Source: Myroides sp. JBRI-B21084 (GTDB lineage: Bacteria; Bacteroidota; Bacteroidia; Flavobacteriales; Flavobacteriaceae). From it: DNA of 64,000 nt. The position numbers and the translations under genes are program-made. Below are positions 47,529-56,652 of this stretch, in pieces. Below the pieces are notes generated by a model that was given only the letters and a program-made list of their open reading frames with translations, made no database searches and was not told where the DNA came from. The stretch lies in the NCBI RefSeq assembly GCF_030545015.1, contig NZ_CP120653.1, positions 1,054,001 to 1,118,000 of the forward strand, given 5' to 3'. Position 1 is the stretch's first letter; the number at the start of each line of letters is the position of its first letter.

Positions 47529-50003
47529 TTAAAAATGGAAACCAAATACTACATTTACACCAAATTTGCGAACGTTTGGATTTTCTAAATAATTTCCGCG
47601 CCAATTAAGGTCAACGCGCATGCATTTAAAAATATTTCCTACCCCAACAAAGTACTCGTAATACACTTTATCGTTAGGTGCTATGTATGGGATATTTGAT
47701 GCATTAATATCGATATTTTTTTGTGATACATCGCCCCAAACACCTCTGATTCCTACAAACTCGCGAAGACCTAATTTTCTTATGCCCGGAATTCTAGAAA
47801 AAATTCTACCATTAAAATTGTGTTCTAAATGTAATGCAACGTATTGGTCGGTAATAAATTCGTAGTAATTCATTTGGCTAAATGCGTTTTCAATAATAAA
47901 ATACGACTGATTACCTGGTATCACACTCATTAAGCCTAAAGGTACTTGACCAAAAGTTTTTCCGGCTTCTAAAGTAGGGGTTAATCTGCCAAAGCCACCT
48001 ACTAATATTGGATGGCGATATAAAAGTTGTATTTTTTTATAATCGAAATCGCTGTTAAGCATACCTTTTACACCTAATGAATAATTTAAGAACAAACGCG
48101 CGTAATTAAAATCAACATCGGTTCTATCAACTCCATATCCTACTGTTTTACGTCGCGGTGTGTAATCAACTGAAAGGTTTATTTCGGCTTGATTTAATTC
48201 TTTTTGTATGTTATTGTTTTCATCGTAAAAAGCCAATGAAAAAGTTGGTGACGCTGTTTTTAATGTTTTAAAATTAAATGATGATAAGAATTTTAAATTT
48301 TTAAGAGGTTCAATTTCAAATCCCGTTGAAGTTAAATTAATGTTTGATAATTTAGAATTATCACCACTTGCAAGTAGTGCACTAGATGCAAAACTTCTAC
48401 CTAAAACATCGGTGATTGGTGAAAGGGTAGCGGCAATTTGTTCTACATCGCGGCGATTGCCTGCAAAAAATATAAAGCGCGAATCTTTATCAAGCATTAC
48501 TCTACCCGATATACCGTATTTAAACTTATTATCTCTAAATCCGTAAGCAGTGTACCCTTCTAAACGCCACATATCGTTTTGGCCAAAATAGGTTCTGCCA
48601 CCTGCACGTAATCTAAATCCTTCAATGTCGTTAAAACCAAATGATGAAAAAATAGGGCCGTAATCAAACTTGCCAATTTGTACATAATCACTTGCTAATA
48701 TGGTACCTAAATTTACATACGTTTGAAAGCGTTTGTTTTCTTTTAACTGTCCAAGCATTGTGTAAATGCCTTTTTCTTCTTCTGATAAGGGTTCAAAACG
48801 GTAACCTTCCCAAAACTCATCAGGTCGATTCATTAACGTTTCGTTGTAACTGTTTACTTCGCTTTTATAAAAGTTGATTGGTTTTTGTTTATTAAATTCA
48901 AATTGCTTGTAATAGGTTGTTCTTTTACCGTACATTCCCTTCGATTTTTCGTTTTGGCGAATACTAAAATCGGTCATTAAATGATCTTTGGTTAGTAAAA
49001 AAACCGAATCGTTCAGTACATCAAATTCTTGTTCAATATAAATATCGCGCACCCAGTTAATGTTAGCATCTTTGCTAATTGCCATGTTTATTTTCTTAAT
49101 GGCCCAGGTTTTATCGTTTACCCAAAAATCGCCTTTAAAAGTAAGTTCTCCTTTTCTTCGAGGGTAATACACAATGTTGTAGCACAGTTTGTCGTCAATA
49201 TAAGCAGTATCGGTAAGTACATAATTGTACACGTTTATGCCTGTACGCGAAAGTGGACTAACAAAATCTTTATCAAAAAGTTTTAAATAATTATCGTATA
49301 TATCGTATTCTATATACAAATCTTTTAAAAACGCCATGATGTGCTGGTTGTTTTCAAAACCTGAATTTTTGTTACCTGCTAAAATTTCTTTTTTAAGTTT
49401 TGCAACATTATCGCCGTAAACATTAGATGCTTGTTCGTTTATAAAAATTGGTAAGTAGGTTTTACCAGTAATTTTTGAAGTATCAACTTTATCAAAAATA
49501 AATTCCATGCCTTTAAACAATCTGTTTTTCATATAGGTACTGTCAATTGAATTTAAGTCGAATTCAATTTTTTCGTATTTTTGATAAGTGTATTGATTGA
49601 ATTTATGCAAACCGTTTTTTCTACGATTTTCCCATATTTTACGTAGAATATCTAAAGCCGGATTGTCTTTTTTTGATGTTTTGCCCGTATAAATTTTAAT
49701 TTCATCAAGAACATTATCAAACTTTAATTCAATATTTAAATCTAAATTTACAGATTTAGTAATGGGAAGTTCAAGGTCGTCATATCCTGTAAACGATATT
49801 ACTAAGGTGTCTTGAGTAGCATCAGATTCTAAATAAAATTTTCCGTCCTCGTTTGTAATTACACCTTCGGTTGTGTTTTTAAAATACACACTTGCGTAAG
49901 AAATAGGATCTTTTTTTTCATCTAAAACAATACCGCCCACTTTAGTTTGTGCAAAGCTTAGTAGCGATACACAGGTAAAAATAATTAATAACAATTTTTT
50001 CAT
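47529..50003 (-). CDS. DUF5686 outer-membrane protein with carboxypeptidase-regulatory-like domain
   Basis: An 824-residue exported protein. Signal peptide MKKLLLIIFTCVSLLSFAQ is followed by a carboxypeptidase-regulatory-like (CarbopepD_reg_2) domain, TKVGGIVLDEKKDPISYASV and TNEDGKFYL (~20-105). The DUF5686 body has many alternating aromatic strands and ends KFGVNVVFGFHF, as expected of an outer-membrane beta barrel. Function unknown. The frame is open 34 codons upstream into pdhB, but the start is placed at the signal peptide. A terminator hairpin ends four bases before the start codon. Confidence 0.85.
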   Translation of the reverse strand: MKKLLLIIFTCVSLLSFAQTKVGGIVLDEKKDPISYASVYFKNTTEGVITNEDGKFYLESDATQDTLVISFTGYDDLELPITKSVNLDLNIELKFDNVLDEIKIYTGKTSKKDNPALDILRKIWENRRKNGLHKFNQYTYQKYEKIEFDLNSIDSTYMKNRLFKGMEFIFDKVDTSKITGKTYLPIFINEQASNVYGDNVAKLKKEILAGNKNSGFENNQHIMAFLKDLYIEYDIYDNYLKLFDKDFVSPLSRTGINVYNYVLTDTAYIDDKLCYNIVYYPRRKGELTFKGDFWVNDKTWAIKKINMAISKDANINWVRDIYIEQEFDVLNDSVFLLTKDHLMTDFSIRQNEKSKGMYGKRTTYYKQFEFNKQKPINFYKSEVNSYNETLMNRPDEFWEGYRFEPLSEEEKGIYTMLGQLKENKRFQTYVNLGTILASDYVQIGKFDYGPIFSSFGFNDIEGFRLRAGGRTYFGQNDMWRLEGYTAYGFRDNKFKYGISGRVMLDKDSRFIFFAGNRRDVEQIAATLSPITDVLGRSFASSALLASGDNSKLSNINLTSTGFEIEPLKNLKFLSSFNFKTLKTASPTFSLAFYDENNNIQKELNQAEINLSVDYTPRRKTVGYGVDRTDVDFNYARLFLNYSLGVKGMLNSDFDYKKIQLLYRHPILVGGFGRLTPTLEAGKTFGQVPLGLMSVIPGNQSYFIIENAFSQMNYYEFITDQYVALHLEHNFNGRIFSRIPGIRKLGLREFVGIRGVWGDVSQKNIDINASNIPYIAPNDKVYYEYFVGVGNIFKCMRVDLNWRGNYLENPNVRKFGVNVVFGFHF

Positions 50004-50006
50004 AAC

Positions 50007-50036
50007 AAAAAACTCCAACCTTATGGTTGGAGTTAC
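50007..50036 (-). terminator. Terminator of pdhB lying in the leader of the DUF5686 gene
   Basis: On the minus strand AACTCCAACC pairs with GGTTGGAGTT around ATAA, then TTTTTTG. It follows the pdhB stop by about 20 bases and ends four bases before the next ATG, so it could also act as an attenuator. Confidence 0.85.
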
Positions 50037-50055
50037 AAATGTAAATGAAATTTTA

Positions 50056-51036
50056 TTATTTTTTGTATATAACTTTTTTAACAGCTTTAATAACATCTTG
50101 TGCATTAGGCAACCATTCTTTTAACAAAGCTGGTGAATAAGGTGCAGGAGTATCGGCAGTTGTAATACGTTGAACAGGTGCATCTAAATAATCAAAAGCG
50201 CGTTCTTGTACCATATATGTAATTTCAGATGCTACCGATGCAAAAGGCCAAGCTTCTTCTAAAACAACTAAGCGGTTTGTTTTTTGTACCGATTTAATAA
50301 TTGCATCGTAATCCATTGGGCGAACGGTACGTAAATCTATAATTTCACACGAAATATTTTCTTTAGCAAGCTCGTCTGCAGCTGCGTATGCTTCTTTAAT
50401 AATTTTACCGAAAGATACAATAGTAACATCGGTACCTTCGCGTTTTATATCAGCAACGCCTAATGGAATAGTATATTCGCCTTCAGGTACTTCGCCTTTA
50501 TCGCCATACATTTGTTCCGATTCCATAAAAATAACAGGATCGTTATCGCGTATTGCCGATTTTAATAATCCTTTTGCATCGTATGGGTTAGATGGAACAA
50601 TTACTTTTAAACCAGGTGTGTTTGCAAACCAGTTTTCAAAAGCTTGTGAGTGTGTTGCAGCTAATTGTCCTGCAGAAGCTGTTGGGCCACGAAAAACAAT
50701 TGGCATGTTAAACTGTCCACCACTCATTTGGCGCATTTTTGCTGCGTTGTTAATGATTTGATCGATACCTACTAAAGAGAAGTTAAATGTCATAAATTCT
50801 ACAATAGGACGTAAACCATTCATTGCAGAGCCCACTGCAATACCTGCAAAACCAAGTTCGGCAATAGGTGTGTCAATTACACGTTTTGCACCAAATTCGT
50901 CTAACATTCCTTTACTGGCTTTGTAAGCTCCGTTATATTCGGCAACTTCTTCACCCATTAAGTATATTTTATCATCGCGGCGCATTTCTTCGCTCATTGC
51001 TTCGCAAATTGCCTCTCTAAATTGAATTGTTTTCAT
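50056..51036 (-). CDS. pdhB: Pyruvate dehydrogenase E1 component, beta subunit
   Basis: A 326-residue thiamine-diphosphate enzyme subunit of the pyruvate dehydrogenase complex. GEEVAEYNGAYKASKGML, DTPIAELGFAGIAVGSA (active-site Glu) and the C-terminal VVLEEAWPFASVASE are typical of the beta chain. The alpha subunit and E2 are not in the window, so the complex is encoded in pieces. A branched-chain 2-oxoacid E1 beta is the main alternative. Confidence 0.92.
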   Translation of the reverse strand: MKTIQFREAICEAMSEEMRRDDKIYLMGEEVAEYNGAYKASKGMLDEFGAKRVIDTPIAELGFAGIAVGSAMNGLRPIVEFMTFNFSLVGIDQIINNAAKMRQMSGGQFNMPIVFRGPTASAGQLAATHSQAFENWFANTPGLKVIVPSNPYDAKGLLKSAIRDNDPVIFMESEQMYGDKGEVPEGEYTIPLGVADIKREGTDVTIVSFGKIIKEAYAAADELAKENISCEIIDLRTVRPMDYDAIIKSVQKTNRLVVLEEAWPFASVASEITYMVQERAFDYLDAPVQRITTADTPAPYSPALLKEWLPNAQDVIKAVKKVIYKK

Positions 51037-51057
51037 ATTATCTTATTGATAGGTGCA

Positions 51058-51065
51058 CAAAAATA
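51058..51065 (-). promoter_or_regulatory. Probable -7 box of pdhB
   Basis: Reads TATTTTTG on the minus strand, 21 bases upstream of the pdhB ATG. Confidence 0.5.
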
Positions 51066-51123
51066 TAAAATTATAATTTGTTACGCTTTATTTTATTAAT
51101 AAAAAATATTGAAGTTGATGTTT

Positions 51124-51954
51124 TTAGTTTACACCTTTATATATAAATGCTTCACCATTCCATTCATAAATTAAATTTTTGTTAGTTACACTTAATGTAT
51201 TATCAACTAATGCAATTTTAAGTGTTTTGTTTTCAAGTGTAATTAATTCAACGGGACGTTCAGGTCTATCAACTACACTAAAAAAATCATATTCAACCGA
51301 AATTTGATTTAATGTTCTGTTTTTTGTTTTAAATACATTTACATTTTTTAAATTTTCTGAAGTAATTTTATATGCATTTATATGTTGAACTACATTTTTA
51401 CTAGAAAGGATACTATTTGATATTACCAAATAAATGGATTCGTTGGTTATGGTTTGAACTTCGTAAATATTTGAAAAGAAAGCTTGTGGATCATTTGTTG
51501 CTAAACTTTCGTTTATTACTATGTTTCCGTTTGCATTAAATTGATAGATCTGATTAAAAAAACGCATGGTTCCGCCTAAATTAGTATCCCAACTGTAAAC
51601 TCGAAGTTTTTTATCTCTTGATGTTGCCATTTTTAATGCATTTTCTTTCTGCAATTTTTCAAACGGATAATTTAGCGTGCTTTTATTGTTTTTAATTAAA
51701 AAAGATAACGAATCGCTAAATTTTTGACTATATAAAGCAATCAAACTATCATTGCGAACATTTTCTGTTGAAGCAGAACTATCGTTATATATATTTAGCA
51801 ATTTTTTTTCTTCTTTAGATATATCAATCGTATCGGTTTCTTCAACCAATTGATTCATTTCTGTTGAAGTCTTTGATGTGATTTTGGTTTTGTCTGTTTT
51901 TTTATTGCAGGCAAAAAGTAAAATAGAAAATAATACGAAACATGATTTTTTCAT
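51124..51954 (-). CDS. Lipoprotein of unknown function (276 residues)
   Basis: Start at the signal MKKSCFVLFSILLFACNKK; the lipobox Cys is near residue 16. The frame extends 15 codons upstream but the signal peptide fixes the start. The mature part has an N-terminal Ser/Thr/Lys stretch, then a beta-rich region with RDKKLRVYSWDTNLGGTMRF and TYDFFSVVDRPERP-like segments. I do not recognise a family. Confidence 0.7.
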   Translation of the reverse strand: MKKSCFVLFSILLFACNKKTDKTKITSKTSTEMNQLVEETDTIDISKEEKKLLNIYNDSSASTENVRNDSLIALYSQKFSDSLSFLIKNNKSTLNYPFEKLQKENALKMATSRDKKLRVYSWDTNLGGTMRFFNQIYQFNANGNIVINESLATNDPQAFFSNIYEVQTITNESIYLVISNSILSSKNVVQHINAYKITSENLKNVNVFKTKNRTLNQISVEYDFFSVVDRPERPVELITLENKTLKIALVDNTLSVTNKNLIYEWNGEAFIYKGVN

Positions 51955-52100
51955 TAAGCAAATACTTTTAAATAAGTTGCTTAAATGTTTTTTTAGCATT
52001 GTAAATATACTTTAAATCAGGAATTAAATTTGTGTGTTAAATTTATTATTTAAGCAAATAATTTATATGCACGCATAGTATTTTTGTTTGAAATTTTTTT

Positions 52101-52108
52101 TATCTTCG
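52101..52108 (+). promoter_or_regulatory. Probable -7 box of etfBA
   Basis: TATCTTCG, one mismatch to TAnnTTTG, 38 bases upstream of the etfB ATG. Confidence 0.4.
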
Positions 52109-52146
52109 TAGCTCATTAAGAATAAATCTAGTAAAACGTAAAATAA

Positions 52147-52893
52147 ATGAAAATATTAGTTTGCATCAGCCATGTGCCTGATACTACTGCAAAGATTAAC
52201 TTCACAAACGGTGATACAGAATTTGATACAAACGGTGTTCAATTTGTAATTAATCCAAACGATGAGTTTGGTTTAACACGTGCCATTTGGTTTAAAGAAA
52301 AACAAGGTGCGCATGTTACAGTTGTAAACGTTGGTGGTGCCGATACCGAAGCTACTATTCGTAAAGCATTAGCAATTGGTGCTGATGAAGCTATTCGTGT
52401 AAACACTGTACCTACTGATGGTTTTGCAGTTGCTAAACAATTGGCCGAGGTTGTAAAAGCAGGTAAATATGATGTAGTTATTTGTGGAAAAGAATCGTTA
52501 GATTACAACGGTGGAATGGTTCCAGGGATGTTAGCTTCAATGTTAAGTTACAACTTTGTAAATTCTTGTGTTGGTGTAGAAATTGAAGGTTCAAATGCTA
52601 CTTTAGTACGTGAAATTGATGGTGGTAAAGAAACTTTAACTACAAATTTACCATTGGTAATTGGCGGACAAAAAGGTATTGTTGAAGAAAAAGATTTACG
52701 TATACCTAATATGCGTGGAATTATGACAGCACGTACCAAAGCTTTAAATGTATTGGACCCTGTTGCTGCTGATGCTAAAACAAAAGCAGTTAAGTTTGAA
52801 AAACCTGCACCTAAGTCGGCTGTAAAATTAATTAGTCCAGATAATTTAGACGAATTAATCAGTTTGTTACACAACGAAGCAAAAGTAATCTAA
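52147..52893 (+). CDS. etfB: Electron transfer flavoprotein, beta subunit
   Basis: A 248-residue subunit binding AMP in the ETF dimer, which passes electrons from acyl-CoA dehydrogenases to the quinone pool. The start MKILVCISHVPDTTAKINF and ICGKESLDYNGGMVPGMLASML (shortened) are family marks. It pairs with etfA 27 bases downstream; an acyl-CoA dehydrogenase lies 3 kb away. Confidence 0.95.
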   Translation: MKILVCISHVPDTTAKINFTNGDTEFDTNGVQFVINPNDEFGLTRAIWFKEKQGAHVTVVNVGGADTEATIRKALAIGADEAIRVNTVPTDGFAVAKQLAEVVKAGKYDVVICGKESLDYNGGMVPGMLASMLSYNFVNSCVGVEIEGSNATLVREIDGGKETLTTNLPLVIGGQKGIVEEKDLRIPNMRGIMTARTKALNVLDPVAADAKTKAVKFEKPAPKSAVKLISPDNLDELISLLHNEAKVI

Positions 52894-52920
52894 TTCTAAT
52901 TTCATTTAAAATTTAAAAGT

Positions 52921-53889
52921 ATGTCAGTTTTAATATATGCAGAGTTTGCAGAAGGAAAATTTAAAAAAGTAGCTTTAGAATTAGCTTCTTACGCAAAAAA
53001 AGTAGCCGAAACATTAGGGACAAATGTAACAGCAGTTACTGTTAACGCAACAGATGTTTCTGAGTTAGGGAAATATGGTGTTGATAAAGTTTTAAAAGTT
53101 ACCAACGCTAAGTTAGACAAGTTTAATGCAAAAGCTTATGCCGATGTTGTTAAACAAGCAGCACAAAAAGAAGGATCAAAAGTGGTGATTTTATCTTCAA
53201 CCACCGATTCATTATATTTAGCACCAATTGTAGCAGTAGGTTTAGATGCAGGTTACGCATCAAATGTTGTTGCATTACCTGTTTCTACAAATCCGTTTCA
53301 AGTAAAGCGTAATGCTTTTTCAAGCAAAGGTTTTAACATAACAGAATTAACTTCAGATGTGAAAGTTATTGCTTTAGCTAAAAATTCATTTGGTTTAGCA
53401 GAAGCAACTGGAGCAGCATCTGCAGAAGATTTTGCTGTATCGTTAAACGATACCGATTTTAATGTACATATTCAAAGTCAAGAAAAAGCTTCTGGAAAAG
53501 TATCAATTGCCGATGCAGAAGTTGTAGTTTCAGGTGGTCGTGGTTTAAAAGGCCCAGAAAATTGGGGAATGATTGAAGAATTAGCTAATGTTTTAGGAGC
53601 TGCAACTGCTTGTTCTAAACCAGTTTCTGATTTAGATTGGAGACCTCACTCTGAGCACGTTGGACAAACAGGAAAGCCTGTTGCTTCAAACTTATATATT
53701 GCAGTTGGTATTTCGGGTGCTATTCAGCACATTGCAGGTATCAATGCTTCTAAAGTAAAAGTTGTAATTAATACCGATCCTGAAGCGCCTTTCTTTAAAG
53801 TTGCCGATTACGGTATTGTAGGTGATGCTTTTCAGGTTGTACCAGAATTGACTAAAAAATTAAAAGAATTCAAAGCGAATAACAACTAA
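52921..53889 (+). CDS. etfA: Electron transfer flavoprotein, alpha subunit
   Basis: A 322-residue FAD-binding subunit of ETF. The C-terminal FAD motif is clear: VVSGGRGLKGPENWGMIEEL, DWRPHSEHVGQTGKPVASNL-like and YIAVGISGAIQHIAG. It is co-transcribed with etfB. Confidence 0.95.
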   Translation: MSVLIYAEFAEGKFKKVALELASYAKKVAETLGTNVTAVTVNATDVSELGKYGVDKVLKVTNAKLDKFNAKAYADVVKQAAQKEGSKVVILSSTTDSLYLAPIVAVGLDAGYASNVVALPVSTNPFQVKRNAFSSKGFNITELTSDVKVIALAKNSFGLAEATGAASAEDFAVSLNDTDFNVHIQSQEKASGKVSIADAEVVVSGGRGLKGPENWGMIEELANVLGAATACSKPVSDLDWRPHSEHVGQTGKPVASNLYIAVGISGAIQHIAGINASKVKVVINTDPEAPFFKVADYGIVGDAFQVVPELTKKLKEFKANNN

Positions 53890-53908
53890 AATTCTTTTTA
53901 AAAATAAA

Positions 53909-53945
53909 AAAACAGCCGAATTTTAAAATTCGGCTGTTTTTTTTA
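53909..53945. terminator. Bidirectional terminator after etfA
   Basis: A 16-bp perfect stem, AAAACAGCCGAATTTT with AAAATTCGGCTGTTTT, flanked by A- and T-runs, one of the strongest hairpins in the window. Confidence 0.93.
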
Positions 53946-53960
53946 TCTATTTCAAAAAAG

Positions 53961-54077
53961 TTATTGTTTTTTATCTTTTTTAGGAAGATATTCATCTGTT
54001 TTTTTTGTTGCAGTTAATTTTTTATAAGCAAACAAAAATAAAACAATAGCCGCCATGGCTAAATAAACGTACTGCAT
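53961..54077 (-). CDS. Small single-pass membrane protein, 38 residues
   Basis: Reads MQYVYLAMAAIVLFLFAYKK followed by a charged tail TATKKTDEYLPKKDKKQ. One N-terminal membrane helix and a lysine-rich cytoplasmic tail. It lies 23 bases downstream of the hybrid histidine kinase on the same strand and before the strong terminator, so it is probably in that transcript. Its shape is like CcoQ-type small subunits, but there is no oxidase gene here. Function unknown. Confidence 0.55.
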   Translation of the reverse strand: MQYVYLAMAAIVLFLFAYKKLTATKKTDEYLPKKDKKQ

Positions 54078-54100
54078 AATTCTAAGTTTTAAATTCAAAT

Positions 54101-56578
54101 TTAATTTATTTTTGTTACAAAATCTTCTATTTGTTTTAAAATTATCGGAGTTTCTTTTGCAATAAAATCTATATTGTTTTTTATTTCGTTAGTGGTTAAT
54201 TCACTTGTTTTTTTCTCTAAATCAATTAATTTAATTGTAATTCGCTCCATTTTTAATTGTTTAAACATAGGTAGCATTTTATGTGCTGTTTGTTTAACCA
54301 ATTCTAAATTATTTGCGGTATATGCATTTTTTATAACTTCAATATCAGCTTCTACACTTGTATAAAAAATATTTAAAATTTGTTTTATTGCCTGTGTATC
54401 ATTCTCTAACATTACAAACAAATCGGTTAAATTAAAATCTTTGTGTATCAAATTTTTGGTAACTTTTGTTTCTTCAGTAGTTTTATTATCAACTTTTATT
54501 CGTAACATTTTATAAATAATATTGTATAAAGTGTTTATATTTAAGGGCTTTTGTAAGTAAAAATCAAAACCTAATTTTTTGTATTCTTCGTCGTCAAAAT
54601 CAATTTTACCAGTAAGTGCAATTACTGGCGTATCCTTGTAATTTTCTAATGCGCGAATATCTTTTATAACTTGTATACCGCTGTATAAAGGCATTTGCAT
54701 ATCGGTTATAATTAAATGGTATTGTTCATTTTGCAGTAATGTAGTTACTAATTTACCGTTTTCTAAAGTTGTAAGTTTTTTTACTTTACCAATTAAAATT
54801 TCTTCAATTAATTTTAATTGTATTGGATCATCGTCTATAACTAAAATTTGTTTGTTTTGTAACTTTTTATTGTTATCGTATGTAAATGTGTCATTTTTTG
54901 TGTCATTTGTATCGTTTGTAAAAAGTTGCAAAGGTATATCTATATAAAATGTGGTTCCTTTGTTTATTTCGCTATTAAATGAAATACTGCCTTGTAATAA
55001 ATTTATTAATCGTTTAGAAATATTTAAACCTAAGCCTGATCCACCATAATTATAATCGGTGTTGTTGTGCACTTGTACAAATTCGGTAAATAAGCTGTCT
55101 TTATTTTCGGTTTTTATACCAATTCCAGTATCGGTAATTATAAATTTAGCAATATTGTTTTCGTAAGTTGCGTTTAAAGTTACGCTGCCTGAATGCGTAA
55201 ATTTTATAGCGTTTGAAAGTACGTTAGTAAGTATTTGTTGCATTCTAAAAGAATCGGCATAAAAAAAGTTATTTAATTGTGGATTAATTCTAAAAATTAA
55301 ATCAATTTTTTTGTTTTCTGCGCTGGTTTTTAGGTTGTTGTAGATGTTTTTTAATAAATCGTTTGCGTTAAATTTTTGATTTTTAAGTTTGATTTTGTTG
55401 TATTCAAGATTTGAAAACAATGATAAATCATCAACCATTTTTTTTATGTATTCGGTTGAATGAATAATGTTTTGTAAATATTCGTTTTGTTTTGAGGTTT
55501 TCAACGAATTTTTTAACAACGTAGAAAAACCCATTAAAGAATTAATTGGCGATACCATATCATGTGAAATGGTAGCCATAAAAAAACTTTTTTGTTTAAT
55601 TAAACGCTCCATTTCAAGGTTAAGGCTTTCTAATTTTCTTTTATTACGTGCCGATTTATTTAAATCATTTAAAATAATTAAACCAAAAATAAACGCAATA
55701 ATTGCAATGGCAATACCTAGTTTTGCAATGTTGTTGCTTATTGTATTTATTTGTTTTCTTGAAGTTTCGTGTTTTATGTTTGATGTTTCTATTACTATTT
55801 TTTCAACTTCGGACAATAAGTCTCGTAATTGATTGCTTAGTTCTTGATTTTTTTTAATTAGGAAAGCTTCTTTGTCGTAGTATTTTTTTAAAAGTTTTAG
55901 TTCATTTTTCTTTGCTTTAGAAAAGATAATTTCAGTAGCGCTGTTAATTTTTTCTTGCTTCTCTTTTTCATAGGCTTCTTGCTGCTCAATTATTTTAGCG
56001 TTTTGATTTTCTAATTGTGCTTTTTTTTCATCATCTTTATTTTTGAAAGATTCTAAAAACCTGTTAAAAAATGTTGTTTTTTCTACAGTTGTATCAATTT
56101 TTATTGTTTGATTGGGTTGTTGGTTATAAATGGTTTTAATTTTGCTTTCTGCTTCGTTAAAAATATTAAAAGATGCATATTTAGATTGTATTTCTAAAAC
56201 TTGATCAAAGGTTACACTTTTTAAATTTACAATGTTAATTATGGTATCTAATTTTGTATTTAAGCTTTTATTATCAGTGTTTTTTTCTTTCAAAGTATTA
56301 ATTCGTACAACTAGAGAATCTAATTGGTTGTGATAAATTTTTGCAGTTTCTTTATTGTAAGAAAGTAAAGCTAATCTGCCCGAATTTTCTGCCGCATACA
56401 ATTCGCTAACAATATTACCAACTTCAATTACATTTGTGTTTTCGGTTAGAAGATCATTTTTAGAAACATTAAATTTTTTAACTTCTTTTAAAATATAAAA
56501 GATAGCTGCCGAAAATAAGGCAATAAGTAAAACCGATCCAAAGGTTAATTTTACTTTTAAGTTTTGTTCGGTATTCAT
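54101..56578 (-). CDS. Hybrid sensor histidine kinase with receiver and Hpt domains
   Basis: An 825-residue multidomain sensor. Membrane segments near 11-30 and 286-303 enclose a mostly helical periplasmic region (~31-285). The kinase follows with the phospho-His in SFFMATISHDMVSP (His 339), N-box NVLSNAIKFTH, DTGIGIK and GGSGLGLNISKRL. A receiver domain (ILVIDDDPIQ, phospho-Asp in LIITDMQMP) and a C-terminal Hpt domain (His in QTAHKMLPMF) complete a phosphorelay. The input signal and partner regulator are not visible. Confidence 0.94.
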   Translation of the reverse strand: MNTEQNLKVKLTFGSVLLIALFSAAIFYILKEVKKFNVSKNDLLTENTNVIEVGNIVSELYAAENSGRLALLSYNKETAKIYHNQLDSLVVRINTLKEKNTDNKSLNTKLDTIINIVNLKSVTFDQVLEIQSKYASFNIFNEAESKIKTIYNQQPNQTIKIDTTVEKTTFFNRFLESFKNKDDEKKAQLENQNAKIIEQQEAYEKEKQEKINSATEIIFSKAKKNELKLLKKYYDKEAFLIKKNQELSNQLRDLLSEVEKIVIETSNIKHETSRKQINTISNNIAKLGIAIAIIAFIFGLIILNDLNKSARNKRKLESLNLEMERLIKQKSFFMATISHDMVSPINSLMGFSTLLKNSLKTSKQNEYLQNIIHSTEYIKKMVDDLSLFSNLEYNKIKLKNQKFNANDLLKNIYNNLKTSAENKKIDLIFRINPQLNNFFYADSFRMQQILTNVLSNAIKFTHSGSVTLNATYENNIAKFIITDTGIGIKTENKDSLFTEFVQVHNNTDYNYGGSGLGLNISKRLINLLQGSISFNSEINKGTTFYIDIPLQLFTNDTNDTKNDTFTYDNNKKLQNKQILVIDDDPIQLKLIEEILIGKVKKLTTLENGKLVTTLLQNEQYHLIITDMQMPLYSGIQVIKDIRALENYKDTPVIALTGKIDFDDEEYKKLGFDFYLQKPLNINTLYNIIYKMLRIKVDNKTTEETKVTKNLIHKDFNLTDLFVMLENDTQAIKQILNIFYTSVEADIEVIKNAYTANNLELVKQTAHKMLPMFKQLKMERITIKLIDLEKKTSELTTNEIKNNIDFIAKETPIILKQIEDFVTKIN

Positions 56579-56602
56579 TGGGCAAATTTTTTAATAAAAA
56601 TA

Positions 56603-56636
56603 AAAAAAGACTATCGGTTTGATAGTCTTTTTTTTC
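56603..56636. terminator. Terminator between the acyl-CoA dehydrogenase and histidine kinase genes
   Basis: AAAAGACTATC pairs with GATAGTCTTTT around GGTTT, with T-runs. On the minus strand it ends the acyl-CoA dehydrogenase transcript. Confidence 0.87.
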
Positions 56637-56652
56637 AAAATATTTTTTTTTA

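Noticed and set aside
50004..50105. N-terminal extension of the DUF5686 protein into pdhB
   Set aside because: A signal peptide starts at 50003 and a terminator hairpin lies across the extension.
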